A DNA stretch of 27,216 nt from NCBI GenBank assembly GCA_034698045.1, contig JAQGAU010000488.1, forward strand, positions 1-27,216, given 5' to 3'. Each line of letters starts with the position of its first letter. The stretch's first letter is position 1. Below the pieces are notes generated by a model. That model was not told where the DNA came from and made no database searches. It saw nothing but the letters and a program-made list of their open reading frames with translations. Source of the stretch: Paramacrobiotus richtersi. Its lineage: Eukaryota; Tardigrada; Eutardigrada; Parachela; Macrobiotidae. This document shows positions 8,969 through 19,942 of the stretch, in pieces. A program made the translations under genes and the position numbers.

Positions 8969-11615
8969 TCAGCCATCCGTATAAACCGCTGGATATGCTC
9001 CGCGGTCCCATAAAAGAATGCCGCACTGAAACTATACAGCCCATCAAGTAAGCACAATTGGAAATTCTACTTTCGTGAACTGCTTTTGGTACTTACTATA
9101 TATTTAACTAAAATTTATATCGTTCTTGTTATATGTTTTCTTGAGCGCATCCTTGTTGATCGGTTACAGCAAATTGACCTTACTTGCTTTTTCAGCGTCC
9201 TATGGGTAATGGATCGCCGGACTATTCCTTTTTCGTTATTGCGTTGCGGCGGATATGAGTTGGATTATACCACGTTTGTATATTGCTTAACAATATGCGA
9301 CTGTTGATTTTACCTTCTTTTTGTGGTATTGCTCCGAAATGCTGCTGGTCTTTTAACATACAGTCGGAAGTATTTTGTTGGTTTACGTTTAGCTCACTTT
9401 ATTGAGGAAGCTGGCGCTTTTTCGACACTATCCATCTCTGTCGATGAGATAAACGCCGCCACAGTTGCGAATCGTCCGCAGCAACGGGATGAGCAATCTC
9501 ATTTAATATTAGCAACACGAAGCGCACGTTTAACGTAATGACGCGCCGGTGATGCATGATCTTCACTGTAAAACACACTGTAGTGAGTTTGCTCGTAGAA
9601 TTATTAAAAGCAAGAACAGCATCCACCAATACGTGCGGAAAAATTTATCGTTACCTTTGTTTATGAGTTAGCAATAACAAAATTAATTATGTCACCGAGC
9701 TGGTACACAGGAAGCGCGTTCCTGAAACGTTTACGAAATTAGTAAACTGGGTGGATATTATTTCGTTGTCGTAAAGACAAATTATTCTGGTACATCTTAC
9801 AGCAAAATATTAACAAGCTCGCATAAATATGTAGACTTGAAGTATGAAGAATGGCGAGCTCATAATATAGACAGTTCCATATATAGCTCACTAAACATTA
9901 TCTATTCGCTGTTCGCTTTGGCCGAAGATGCGTTCCTTAATTTGAAGTGTATCTCTGATGTGCAAGAATTAACAGTAATTAATGCGTATTGATTTTCTGC
10001 CGACAATAACAGTTATATTTATCTTGTTCTCTAGGGCTGTATTTAAAGCCGCTTCGGAATACATTTACTCCCTTGGGTGCTTTTACATGTTAGGTAAACT
10101 GAAACATAAGCGTTAATTTAGCTCTGTAAACAGAAGACCAATAACCGATATATTGTCATGGCGATCGGTTCTGCTCTGCTGGTTGTGTCTTTAACTTAAT
10201 GAGCGATGTTGATCACCAACGTCCAGGAAAGCCAAACAATAACCACGGACTGATCAATTTTTTCTTGTCTGATAATTTTCAATAATGGCGGCTTTCCGAT
10301 TTTCTTCTAATGCCCGCGCAATATCAACTGGAAGCTGTAAATTTTGGCGTTGCGCATATTCAGATACTACGCTTCTTCCAAAGGTCATCGTATCAGGTTT
10401 TTATATAAATACGAGATCTCTGAAGCGGACGTCCACCTCGGTATAACTGTTTGTTTACACGATAGATTGTATGACCACCTTTTTTTAGAGGTCAAGTCTA
10501 TGCGCAGGGTTTTTTTAGATATCCATATGAAAACAGAATGCTGAAACAAATATTCATTCGTAAATTCGTAAATTTTGCACATACAACTATGTATAGGAAA
10601 CTGTGTAGGCAGGTGCAGGTTGCCCGGAAGCGACGCTACAATGAGCGGCACCCCATGTTGCCGTTGGTCCATGAGTGCCGCTTGTGTTAGCTTTTTTTCA
10701 AAACAGTGTTTCATTATAGGAGATCTATCTGGACGTATATAACAGATCTATCTGGAGCTAAACAGTTACGATCCCTTTTTATTTTGTTTCGGTGCAATAA
10801 TCCCCGACATAACATCGAAACGCATGTTACCGTGAATCATTACGACATATACTTATATGCAAAAACTCAGCGCTAATACTTCCCCTTTCGTGATAAGACC
10901 TAAATGCCAAGCTCAAATTTTGATTTCGCATCCGATCAATACTTAACTGACGCATACTAGAAATAAACCGCAGTGTCAATAGTTTGCGTAAATCAAAAGA
11001 CAAGGCAAAAACCTTTCTCAGATTTAGGCCGTTTTCTTACTCGTACGAATTATTATCCAGTGAAACTCTTCGAGCTCGACCACAATATCAAAAATTTTGC
11101 CATTCCCACAGCAGACAAGAAAAAAGCACTTATCACAGTCTACAAAACACCGAAGCCATGCAAAATAAACGTACAAAAAACCGAGCTAAATTAAAATTGT
11201 TACAAAATTGACATGCGATTAATTCAGACCCAATTAATCTCTGGCAACAAAAATATCAAACGTCAAAATTACCTTTGAAAATTAAAGCGACTTCTCCGTC
11301 CTGTTCGAGAACTGTGAGCATCGGTACGGTAGATCCATACGTCAAAACAGCAAGATTTAAAAATCACGCGAGAGCCATATCGGATTAGATTTTAATGATA
11401 TATTTCCAGAAGCTGAAACCATAGTACATAATCATCCAGAAAGTGTGCTGGAAATCCAATAGACAAAAACGAAAGACCGCAAAATCATGGCAGTATAAAC
11501 TTCGAACATAAAACATATATAATCCAACTGTTAATAACATAACCCTTTCTGTGCCTTGGGCACTGTACAACCATAACTATTCAAACAATAAAAAAGCAGC
11601 CAATACAACGTGCGC
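8969..11615. other. 2.6 kb without a supported gene
   Basis: Short open frames occur on both strands (for example plus 9323-9538, with AFSTLSISVDEINAATVANR, and minus 10385-10714, with HGVPLIVASLPGNLHLP) and a few have flanking AG or GT, but none can be linked into a family or a coherent model. They may be unrecognised exons or decayed genes. Nothing else stands out. Confidence 0.4.
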
Positions 11616-14238
11616 TTATCCTGTTCCGGCAGTATTCCATGTTATTGCATGTTGGTATTCCACAGCAGATGGTTGTGGATAACCCGATGCTGCAGAATGG
11701 AAAAGACACTGCTGCCCTGGCACATTTTCGTTGACTACCCCGTATACAGGACTTGAATACGTATCTGAAAATACCAATGTGAATTATTTTCTGCAGTGTG
11801 TGATACAGTTATTTCAAAATTCCATTCGTATTTTGACGTAGTTTTAACTGAAATTAAATTACGAAATGCTAACTAAAATTATTTCTGTATTACCAAAGGT
11901 CGGGCCGCTATCGCTGGCATTTCCATTCGGACCCTGGAATAATTCACGAATTATTCATCCACACAAGATACGACAGGTGACTATAACGAACACCCACATA
12001 ATACGGAATGATCTGAACTGGTTGAGGATCAGTCGGAATTGGCTGGATTTGTCCAGAACCGTCAGCGAACATCGAGTATCCAACGATAGTGTATTGCATA
12101 TCTGTTCCAAAATTCATTATTATAAACATGCGAATAAGTTGAAAAGACTCCAGTTACCCATAGCTATATAGTAGGGTTGCCATTTTTGAAAACACTGGGG
12201 GCCAGTGAGAATTGCCTGAATTAGGAAAACACCAGGCGCTGGCCTGGTGCAGAGGTAGGATCACTAATAACTAACGGGAATCCGGAAACCAACTGCGAGT
12301 ACGGATCTGCAAAAAAACTTCTGTCATGAATGAACAAACTGCAGATCTGGAACGAAAACGACAAGAATCTGCGGTAACCAAGGGCCTTGTAGATCCTAAG
12401 ATTTCAGAGTATTAACAATACCTGGCTGATTATGGTTAACAGTGCTGGTAACGTTCCGTCCTCTCATCTAACAAATAATAATGATTTTGTTTAACAGTAA
12501 ATGCATTGGGCAGTTACAGCCGCCCTAATGTATTATTCACGAGCAAGTCCAGGAAGCATTATCGGTAAGGCGAAAAACGTAAAAGTCACTTGTATCGCAC
12601 GATGATAACAACAATACTTTTCTATCTTGTTTGGACGTACATAAGTGAGTGTGAAATCCCTGGAGTCCATGCGGAACTATTTGCGCCGAACCATAGGATG
12701 GGATCGATAACTGTAAAACGATCCCCAGTCGGGTGTGCGAACATAGCTATTCTGGTATCGTATTGCGTCAGTAATGTTCGACACCATACCTATCAGGAAT
12801 AACTGCATTGGGCGCTACGGGAAGATTCCATCGAAACTGATCACCGCATTCCATACGCGGAGGAAACCGAGGGAAAACTTGCGGTCCTTGCATATCGACA
12901 TTATTTCCGTTATGCGGCCTATGCGTGAACCCTCTCCCTGGATCAACCCATTGATTTCGTCCGTTGTTTAGGCACCCACCATAATAGTCTCGGTTGTGAT
13001 GTTCTTCAGAATCATAATGAAATCGCAGATCTTCAGAACCGCACTGTATAAAGTAAAATGACAGAAGAAGTCAGTAATTACCCATTGGCTCCCGATGATA
13101 AATCGGAGCCGGATGAACTCTTTCATTCCGTGAACAGGGGTCCGTTTTCTGCACTGCTGAAATGCTGCTTTTCACGTAGCTGCTGTATTTCAACTATGCC
13201 CGGCTGAAATCTGTGCAAGACCGCAGGTGAACGTCTGAACGGCAGGAAAAGTCCATAAACACTACGTTGTAATTTATAACTACGTAATCTGGCATAAAGG
13301 TGATACTGTAACAATGCTTAAAACTAACTATTTAAACGCACTAGAACCACACTATCTTGGCCCAGTGGTCGATCAAACAAACCAAGCGTCTGCTTGGAAA
13401 AGTCGTACTGACCCAGAGTTTACACTATCTGTTCTGCTTCTTTCTGCACATTAAGGTTCTTTTGCTTTACAGTACAATGTTATCTTGTATGCTGACTTAA
13501 AAAACAACTCAAATGTTCTTTGCTTACTCAATTTTTTCTGTAGACGACACCCAAACGCCATATTTGGTGATCGTGACGGGTTGGCCTGGCAGATCATCGC
13601 GTTGCAACTGCTGGACGACTCCCCATTCAGCTTCCCAGTTCTCTGACGAGGCCGGGCGGTTAATCTAGAAGAATCAACGGTCAGTTTCGTTGAACATAAT
13701 CCAGATAAGCGGAAAAGTGTTGCAAACAACAGTACAATACACCTTCAAACTTCCTTCTTCCAAATTTGCGCTTGCTTTCGCGTACCGAACCTAGCAGAAA
13801 GAACGACATAGATTCACGTAAAAAACTGAAGGAAATCTAACTGACCGTCTCCATCCATTAGTAGTCTGAGGCTCGTTCAACATAAAACCAGTCAGAATAG
13901 GAACGGGCAATCCCAGTTGGAAGACCATTGCGCATCGAAACAAACAGGAGGCGTCTTTAGGGATACACTTTCGACACCTTTGACAGGACAGTTCCACTGG
14001 CATAATCATAGATGGTATTAATATTTCATAAACCAAAATCTAAAACAGCTCGAAAGTCGATTTTAAAGTAAAAGGGTGGGAAAAAATCGACAAAGGCCAT
14101 TTACCATCCAGCACCATCCAGCACGTAATCAATCCTTCCGCGAGGCTGACGGTGCTTTTTGATCATCGAGCTGCACGAAGCAGGATGCTCGTACCGATTT
14201 CCAGAACCGTTGGACCGATTCCCGAAGTGACCAGACAT
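11616..14238 (-). CDS. Uncharacterised 12-exon gene with Pro/Tyr/Gln/Asn-rich tail
   Basis: I do not recognise this gene. Reading the minus strand from an ATG at 14238, twelve pieces join with GT-AG introns and matching phases: 14238-14125, 14039-13818, 13790-13743, 13664-13528, 13305-13284, 13193-13082, 13030-12783, 12710-12641, 12306-12265, 12101-11998, 11933-11894 and 11764-11616, giving 435 residues and a TAA. The N-terminal part has a Cys cluster (SCQRCRKCIPKDASCLFRC) and a beta-rich stretch, WEAEWGVVQQLQ then PVTITKYGVWVSS. From about residue 220 it is rich in Pro, Tyr, Asn, Gln and Gly (THRPHNGNNVDMQGPQVFP; GSGQIQPIPTDPQPVQIIPY; SAASGYPQPSAVEY). No clear signal peptide is seen. The composition would suit a transcription factor with a disordered tail or a structural secreted protein; I cannot choose. 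The last three exons are the firmest. Several donors upstream are weak, and exon 5/6 could instead be one exon with a TAG at 13194-13196. Confidence 0.5.
12230..12249. repeat. Perfect short hairpin in a predicted intron
   Basis: CACCAGGC (12230-12237) and GCCTGGTG (12242-12249) are exact reverse complements with a four-base GCTG loop. It lies just past the 3' end of the ninth predicted exon of the uncharacterised minus-strand gene, in sequence that stays open in the same frame. The GGGTTGCCA at 12174 onward may mark the edge of a small inserted element, but no matching opposite end is seen. Confidence 0.5.
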
Positions 14239-15107
14239 CGTCGCAAAATCCCTTACTAATATATAAACAGAATCTCAAGCCAACAGGCAAATACAAGAAA
14301 AAGGAAAAATTCGTACTGTAGAAAATTTACCGTTTGTAACTTCGAACAGATTCCAGCGTGCCAAAGCAGTTACTACCAATTCCAAAGTGGAGACACTGGC
14401 AGTATGCAAATGGAGTTCCATTTAAATGGAATGGATCATACATCACTGGCTGCAATGTGACAGCCCAAAAGTTAAGAAAGTTTGGAATTTTGGAAAGTTT
14501 GTGAATGTTTGGCAGTTTTGCGCTGAAACAAGTTTAAGATTTGACGAAAAGTATGTTTTAAATTCGCGTTGTGGTGACCCAAAGGGCTCTCCATACAGAT
14601 GCTACACGTGCACTTCCTCCACTGTATGCATTTACGTTTCCTTTTTAACCTCTAATCTTACAATGTTAGATATAATTCTTGCTGTATTAACACAGTTATG
14701 AAAGCGATAACATATTTCGCGAAACAAAATATGTTTTGCTTGTTATCCAAGCGCACATAGCGTGTCGCAATGCCACTTGTGCACGCCAGGAACAAGCTTA
14801 AGAATCTTAGAAAATGGAAATATGTATGTATGTAAGTTTATAACGAGTTTAACTGTCATTACCCGCCGGCGTCGATGCGGTAGCGCAGCCGATATATATT
14901 AAGTATTTGCAACAATCATAACACAGTTATCGGTCTATATTCATGCAATTCGTCATAAATATTCGTTTTTTTTATGCCACAAACCATTCTCATACGTTTT
15001 CCCCCAAACAGGTGTTTTGTATTCGTTTGAGCGAAATAAATTGTTAACGAAATCAGAATTTGATGCATGCGTACAAATCGCGCACGTACTTATAAGTTAT
15101 ACATATC
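14239..15107. other. Gap upstream of the divergent minus-strand gene and stefin 1
   Basis: No gene is supported. It would contain the promoters of the minus-strand gene (to the left) and of stefin 1 (to the right). The 91-codon plus frame at 14426-14701 overlaps the dispersed repeat copy and is not called. Confidence 0.45.
14470..14595 (-). repeat. Dispersed repeat, copy 2 (inverted relative to copy 1)
   Basis: Read on the minus strand, this starts with the 28-base core at 14595-14568 that matches 801-828 with two mismatches. It then runs through AAAC-led units of about 16-24 bases as copy 1 does. The core match is solid by eye. The flanking units are only similar in pattern. Confidence 0.5.
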
Positions 15108-15790
15108 ATGTCGACGCAAGCCAGAGATCAAGCCATTGCGGATCAGGTACCCCAAAAAGAGATTTGCGGAAGTGAATTACCAAAACAACTGTAGCACACT
15201 AGTACTAAGCTAACGTTAAGCATTTAGAGCAAAAAAAATTATCTTGCTTGATCCATAACAGCTTCTTTCCGGTCAGAGATCAGATGTTTGGTGGACCGTA
15301 ATATTGCAAGTGTGTTAACCTAGGTTCGATCAAGCGTCCAAGAGCGGACGGGAATTCTGCATGAATATGTTGTTGTACAGTCCAGAAGGCAGCAGATCCA
15401 GGGATCAGTCTATACCTCGTTCAAGGTGCTGCTCTAGGTGATGTGATATTATTGCCTTGAGAGAGTTTCGGTTAGCAACTTTCACAGCATTTTATGCCCG
15501 CGCATGAATTCATGGATTTATATCGCATTATTTGATTATATAGAAATAGAGGAATTATAATATTATAGAAAAAGGCTGGCGGTAAGATAATTCATAGTTC
15601 TGCTCGGCGCGTTCCTTCGTGTTGATCGTTAACTGGATTGTATCTGTAGATTCGCGGTGGAGGTGGACGATATGTGCATGCGGAAGTCTTTCAATCTGAT
15701 GAACAAGCTGTGCCCGCGCTTGTCGGGCTAGAAAGATACAGAAAAGCCGAGGATCCGTTAACGGAAGTGTCGCCTTTATCTGATCATTAA
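15108..15790 (+). CDS. Stefin-like (type 1 cystatin) protein, copy 1
   Basis: Stefins are small cytosolic proteins that block papain-like cysteine proteases. Exons 15108-15146, 15324-15425 and 15650-15790 join in phase 0 and give 93 residues. The order is that of the family: an N-terminal helix start (QAIADQVRSSVQER), a central strand ending in YTSFK, a basic Gly-rich loop (RGGGGRYVHAEVFQ) and a C-terminal DPLTEVSP like the DPLT/KPLT block of stefins. Intron positions match those of animal stefin genes. The first hairpin loop, QVVAG in active inhibitors, is QQIQGS here, so binding may be altered. There is no signal peptide and there are no cysteines. The first donor (GTACCC) is weak. Two more copies lie downstream on the same strand. 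Confidence 0.8.
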
Positions 15791-16529
15791 TTATTTGCAC
15801 TAACCCGCCTTCTCTTAATAAATTTCAACAAATATTTCTGTTTATAATTAGCACCTTTTAAGTGATACAGTGTTGTTCGTGTGATGCGTGCGTGCGTGCA
15901 GTGAAGTTGTTCATATGGGCCGGCTTAACACCAGAATCATCGATACTTTTTATGTTTCCTCTTATGCATTAAATTCTTTGTTTGCCCTTTTCAAATATAG
16001 GTAAACTGAGAATCTTTTTACATTTAATGCTTGCTCCGTCGTATTTCTGACAGTTGCATCTGCAAATAGTTTTAGAAATATGCTACAGTATTACTTTGCT
16101 CTGTATGTACGGATTCGCTTGCTGCATGCATTCAGTTGTACGGTTTGAAACCAGTAGTAACACATCGAAAACGCACGAAAACCAAACATTTTACAAATCC
16201 ATCCAGCTGTATTCACTAAAATTTCAAGATTTTGTACCTGCGAGCTAAATTTGTGGTACGCTCACGGATAGCAATTAATGATGGGCACCATTTTGCTGTA
16301 AGTGTATCTAACCGTAAAGGCTCATGTAGCTTATGCAGTTTTTGCTTATATAGTTCGATTGACTTCCGGTTCTTTAGGTTATATAATAACGTGCACCGAG
16401 TATGGTAATTAACCACACGCGTGGTACCGATCTTATTTTCGTATTATATTTCAGTATTATATCGGTTTAATAACTTTTACCTCTGATATATGTTTGGATC
16501 GAAACCTTGCTTCCGAGACCTGCTTGTCA
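15791..16529. other. Spacer between stefin copies 1 and 2
   Basis: No gene is supported. GTGCGTGCGTGCGTGCA-like short repeats occur near 15885-15900. The 64- and 66-codon open frames at 16054-16416 overlap on opposite strands without recognisable content. Confidence 0.45.
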
Positions 16530-17141
16530 ATGGAGACCACACCAACTCTTGCGGAAATGCAGGTTCTAGCTGATCAAGTAAGAATATGGCACATAAAGAA
16601 TAATATGGTTGCTTTCGGAATGTTTTAGCGGAATTACAGCGAGTTAGCGGAACTTTTTTTAGGTAAAAAACGGTATTATGATGAGAAGTGGCAGACCAAT
16701 ACAGGAATTCGTTGTGGAAAAATTCCGCATTCAGAATGTCCAAGGCTGCCTGTACACAGCTTTTAAAGTAAGTGATCTAGTTAGTGCGTTAAATTATTCA
16801 TTTATTTAGAATATGTGCAGTAATATACAAAATTAGCACGAGTGTATTACAGTTGTGCATACGCTCCTGCCTTTTTTTATTCAGGAGCGAAGTCGAATAT
16901 TTTCCCCCAAATACACCAGAAAGAGAGAGTTGACCGCTCTAGATCTGTCTTTCAAAAAAGTACCTTATTTGTTTCGGAACTCTGTATCTGTAAATTATAT
17001 CCGTAGATTCGAGCTGGTGGAGGGCGGTATCTGCATGCTGAGGTTTATCAGCATAATGGAAGTCCGCCTGTGCTAGTCGGATTGGAGAGGTATCGAACTG
17101 CGGAGGATCCTTTGATCGAAGTTGCTCATTATGCTGCTTAA
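16530..17141 (+). CDS. Stefin-like (type 1 cystatin) protein, copy 2
   Basis: Exons 16530-16577, 16663-16767 and 17007-17141 join in phase 0 and give 95 residues with a TAA. The layout equals copy 1: TLAEMQVLADQ before the first intron, the segment NVQGCLYTAFK before the second, and IRAGGGRYLHAEVYQ, VLVGLERYRTAEDPLIEV in the last exon. Exon 3 is closest to copy 1 (GGGRY.HAEV.Q and LVGLERYR.AEDPL shared), so these two are the more recent duplicates. The family's QVVAG loop reads NVQGC. The Cys in that loop is unusual and could affect contact with a target protease. Role is inferred from the family: intracellular cysteine-protease control. Donors GTAAGA and GTAAGT are good. Confidence 0.8.
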
Positions 17142-17869
17142 TCCAGCAGTTTAACTTTATTCAGTTGATGTGCTAATTAACTGGGAAGAAGAATCGTTTG
17201 AACAAACGTTTCCGTTTGAAAAAACTTGTCATATGCATATTCTGCGGATTCGGAACATATATGTGTGTCCATGTTTTACGTCTAAACGTTGAATGACTTA
17301 TCACATATTTTTTATCAAATTATGACTTACTCAAGTATGTAACAATTCTTACGTCAACACTGCCGTCTTACTTACCTGTGATATTACTATGGAACAATTG
17401 AACCTGATCCGTATCCCAATCATTAAAAGAAATATTACATATGCGTAGAAAAAACATGATGGTATCCACAGTAGGTGTGCCTTCCAATCTCCGTATATAC
17501 GTATGTGTCACACACGTAAAGGTCAGTGATCACAACAGCGTTACACATCCTTGAGCATCAGAACTGAAGTATACGTCTTAATGATATTTCAACAATTCGT
17601 TCGTTCACGAAAAAAAGCTTTCGTCAATGAGCTTAAGATAGGCAGTATTTAAGCAAATTTCGATAGCTTTGTGGCCAGATTTAAGTTCCATTAAAACTTG
17701 TCGTTATTGCTGTGGTACAGTAATTTTGTAGACGACCAGCTGGAGTACGTTTGATAATCCATAGGTATTTTATTTACAGCGCGAGAAGATTTTATTTGAC
17801 ATCTGAAAGGTCATTCCAGCAGTATCTCTGGATATATCTTGGCTCACGTTTTTTTGCACTTCTAATAGG
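17142..17869. other. Gap between stefin copy 2 and the Spätzle-like gene
   Basis: Nothing is supported here. It would hold the 3' region of stefin 2 and the promoter of the Spätzle-like gene. The 65-codon frame at 17751-17948 is a different reading frame over the signal-peptide exon and is a shadow. Confidence 0.45.
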
Positions 17870-19152
17870 ATGTCACCACATAAAACCAAATTTTACTTGG
17901 TTGGCTTCTTTACATTCATTGTATCCAAATACGGTACAATATCAATGAAATCGAACAGGTCCCAAACAACTTGTGGAAGCTCTTTCTGCGAAAAATCAGC
18001 GGATTATCCACTGTAAGATGTTACGTCCATAAGTGCTGGCTCGGTTTGTGTACATATTGTAATTACATTTGTACGCACGTTGCAAACTTTCGATATGGAT
18101 AACTGCATATTTTTGCAGCTCCCTTTTGCGCCAAAGACAACTGGCAAATGACAGCGCTTTGGGCTTCCTGAAAAACTTGCCATCCGTCAAGAAAACAGAT
18201 AAGGAAATTAGCGAAGACGGTAAGCAGCTTGTCTGTTATGTTGTATAGATACCTGCCTAATTTGTAAGATAACAATGTGAACGTGCAAACGCATTAGTTC
18301 GCTCTAACAGCTGTTTAATAATACTATAATTGCATTCAATTACTGCTACAGATCCTTATTATTCACAATACGGCGATGTCCAGATTCAGATTTGCCCCTC
18401 GGAGGTCTCGGTTATTTTTCCCCAAGAAGCGCTAAATACCCGAGGTCAGCGGAGGTTCCTGATTAATTTTCCACCATTTATGCAGGGACTTAGAGTAGAG
18501 CGCTGCTTGTAAGTCTTGTATTTAAAGCATGATATTATGGCCACGTTATATGCCCCGAAATTAAAAGCTTACAATACCATCAATGATTACGGAACTATTT
18601 GACTGTGTTAACTGGTGTTCAGTGTGAGGACAGCTTCGTGCAAAATATAATTTATTTGAGATACAAAACCTGATCTGACATTACGAATATAGGCCCAACC
18701 CGATCACGTCGCCGTGCAGCTATGTCGGCGTCCCACCTGGTTTCCAGTCTATCTGCTCCCAACAAGAAATCGAGCACCGTCTAACTACAATCGACACGGA
18801 CAACAATGGCGTGGTACAAACGGGAATCGACATTTTCCGTTTTCCAAGTTATTGTTCGTGCCGGCTTATTCCCAACGACGCATTTCTCCGAGGTCCTCTA
18901 TGTGCTCCACCGAATGCTCCACAACCGCCGCAAACAGTGCCGGTTTATGGATTATATGGTGACGAAGGAGCACGCACACAGACATCGACGATTGGTCAAA
19001 GGTCACTTACGCCTTCTAAAAAATCACTACCGCCAGCAATGGCTGCAAGGACGGAAGGACTGTTTTCTGATGGAATGATAGGGTCGATGGCAGATGAACC
19101 TATTTCGTCCGGTGCTAGACCGCTAAAGTGGCGGGGATTCTTGTTAGTGTAA
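17870..19152 (+). CDS. Spätzle-like NGF-fold cystine-knot protein
   Basis: Spätzle proteins are secreted pro-proteins; after cleavage their C-terminal cystine knot is a ligand for Toll-type receptors. Exons 17870-18012, 18119-18219, 18352-18508 and 18693-19152 join with matching phases into 286 residues. A signal peptide covers about residues 1-22 (hydrophobic YLVGFFTFIV). The prodomain has the family block TTCGSSFCEKSADYP (31-47). The knot runs from about 94 to 193: QICPSE, GQRRFLINF, LRVERC, SPCSYVG, FQSICSQQ, EHRLTTIDTDN, GIDIFRFPSYCSCRLIP. Cysteines fall at 35, 40, 96, 133, 142, 155, 188, 190 and 204. Most Spätzle proteins end the knot with CCSC; here it is YCSC, one Cys fewer, with an extra Cys at 204. 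A roughly 95-residue Pro/Ser-rich tail follows the knot, longer than in fly Spätzle. The RQR at about 52-54 is a possible processing site. No disruption was seen. Confidence 0.85.
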
Positions 19153-19942
19153 GGCTAATGACTGCCCTCGCCCACAAAGAAGTACATGGTTTTCAGGCAA
19201 TTTAGTTTTTAGGGACTGATGTCCGAGGCTGCGGTACATTCAAGCGACCTTTCCAGATGTTTACGAAACGGAAACGCTACAATCGCATGAACGACACCCT
19301 TACTAATTTACTATATACATGTGGTCGGCTGTTGTGTCGATATACTTACATCAGAAAGACCTTTTTGTATGACAGACTGTACGTATTTTCCAATTTTGCT
19401 CGTCTCATTGATTTTGTTTGCAACAGTTTTTTAAAGACCGCTCTTGATCACATTACAGTTAGCAACATGTCATTGTAAAATATTTAAACCCATATTGATA
19501 ATAATATTTATATTTATTTCGACAACGGTCAAACTTCACAACACACCCGAAAATTTGATAGAAACTGTATAGTGTTTCCACCACGCATTTCCCGCCTGAG
19601 CTGATCTAATTACGGAGAAAATCTCATCTAAGCTGGTTGTTTTACAATTATGTCACTTTTAGCAGTTGATTCTCTTGCTCAGCAGCCATTTTCCAGTTCT
19701 GTGGAAGCCTCCGGGCAAAAGTGAAACCTAATGGCGGTTAATATGTACAGGGTTAGCAATCTTTACAATCTCACTTTAAACATAGAAAACCAGGAATACA
19801 ATTTGCGTGTTTACTTGACATATATACTACGGCCGCCAGATTACACTTCGATATATCGAAGAAAAATTGTGTTATTCCGCGGCCGTTTGTTTATGGTAAC
19901 GGAGGACGGGAATATTGTTAATGCTTGTTTATAGTGAACAAA
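19153..19942. other. Gap between the Spätzle-like gene and stefin copy 3
   Basis: No gene is supported. A 67-codon frame (19731-19934) ends nine bases before the ATG of stefin 3 and could be an upstream reading frame in its 5' region. It has no recognisable domain. The rest is AT-rich with no structure I could see. Confidence 0.45.

Noticed and set aside
14105-14238. A DDHD-type phospholipase, because of GRIDYVL
   Set aside because: That short motif resembles the DDHD domain end, but the flanking residues do not fit and no lipase block is seen; the exon fits better as the start of the unknown minus-strand gene.
15555-15800. 81-codon minus-strand ORF
   Set aside because: It is antisense to exon 3 of stefin copy 1.
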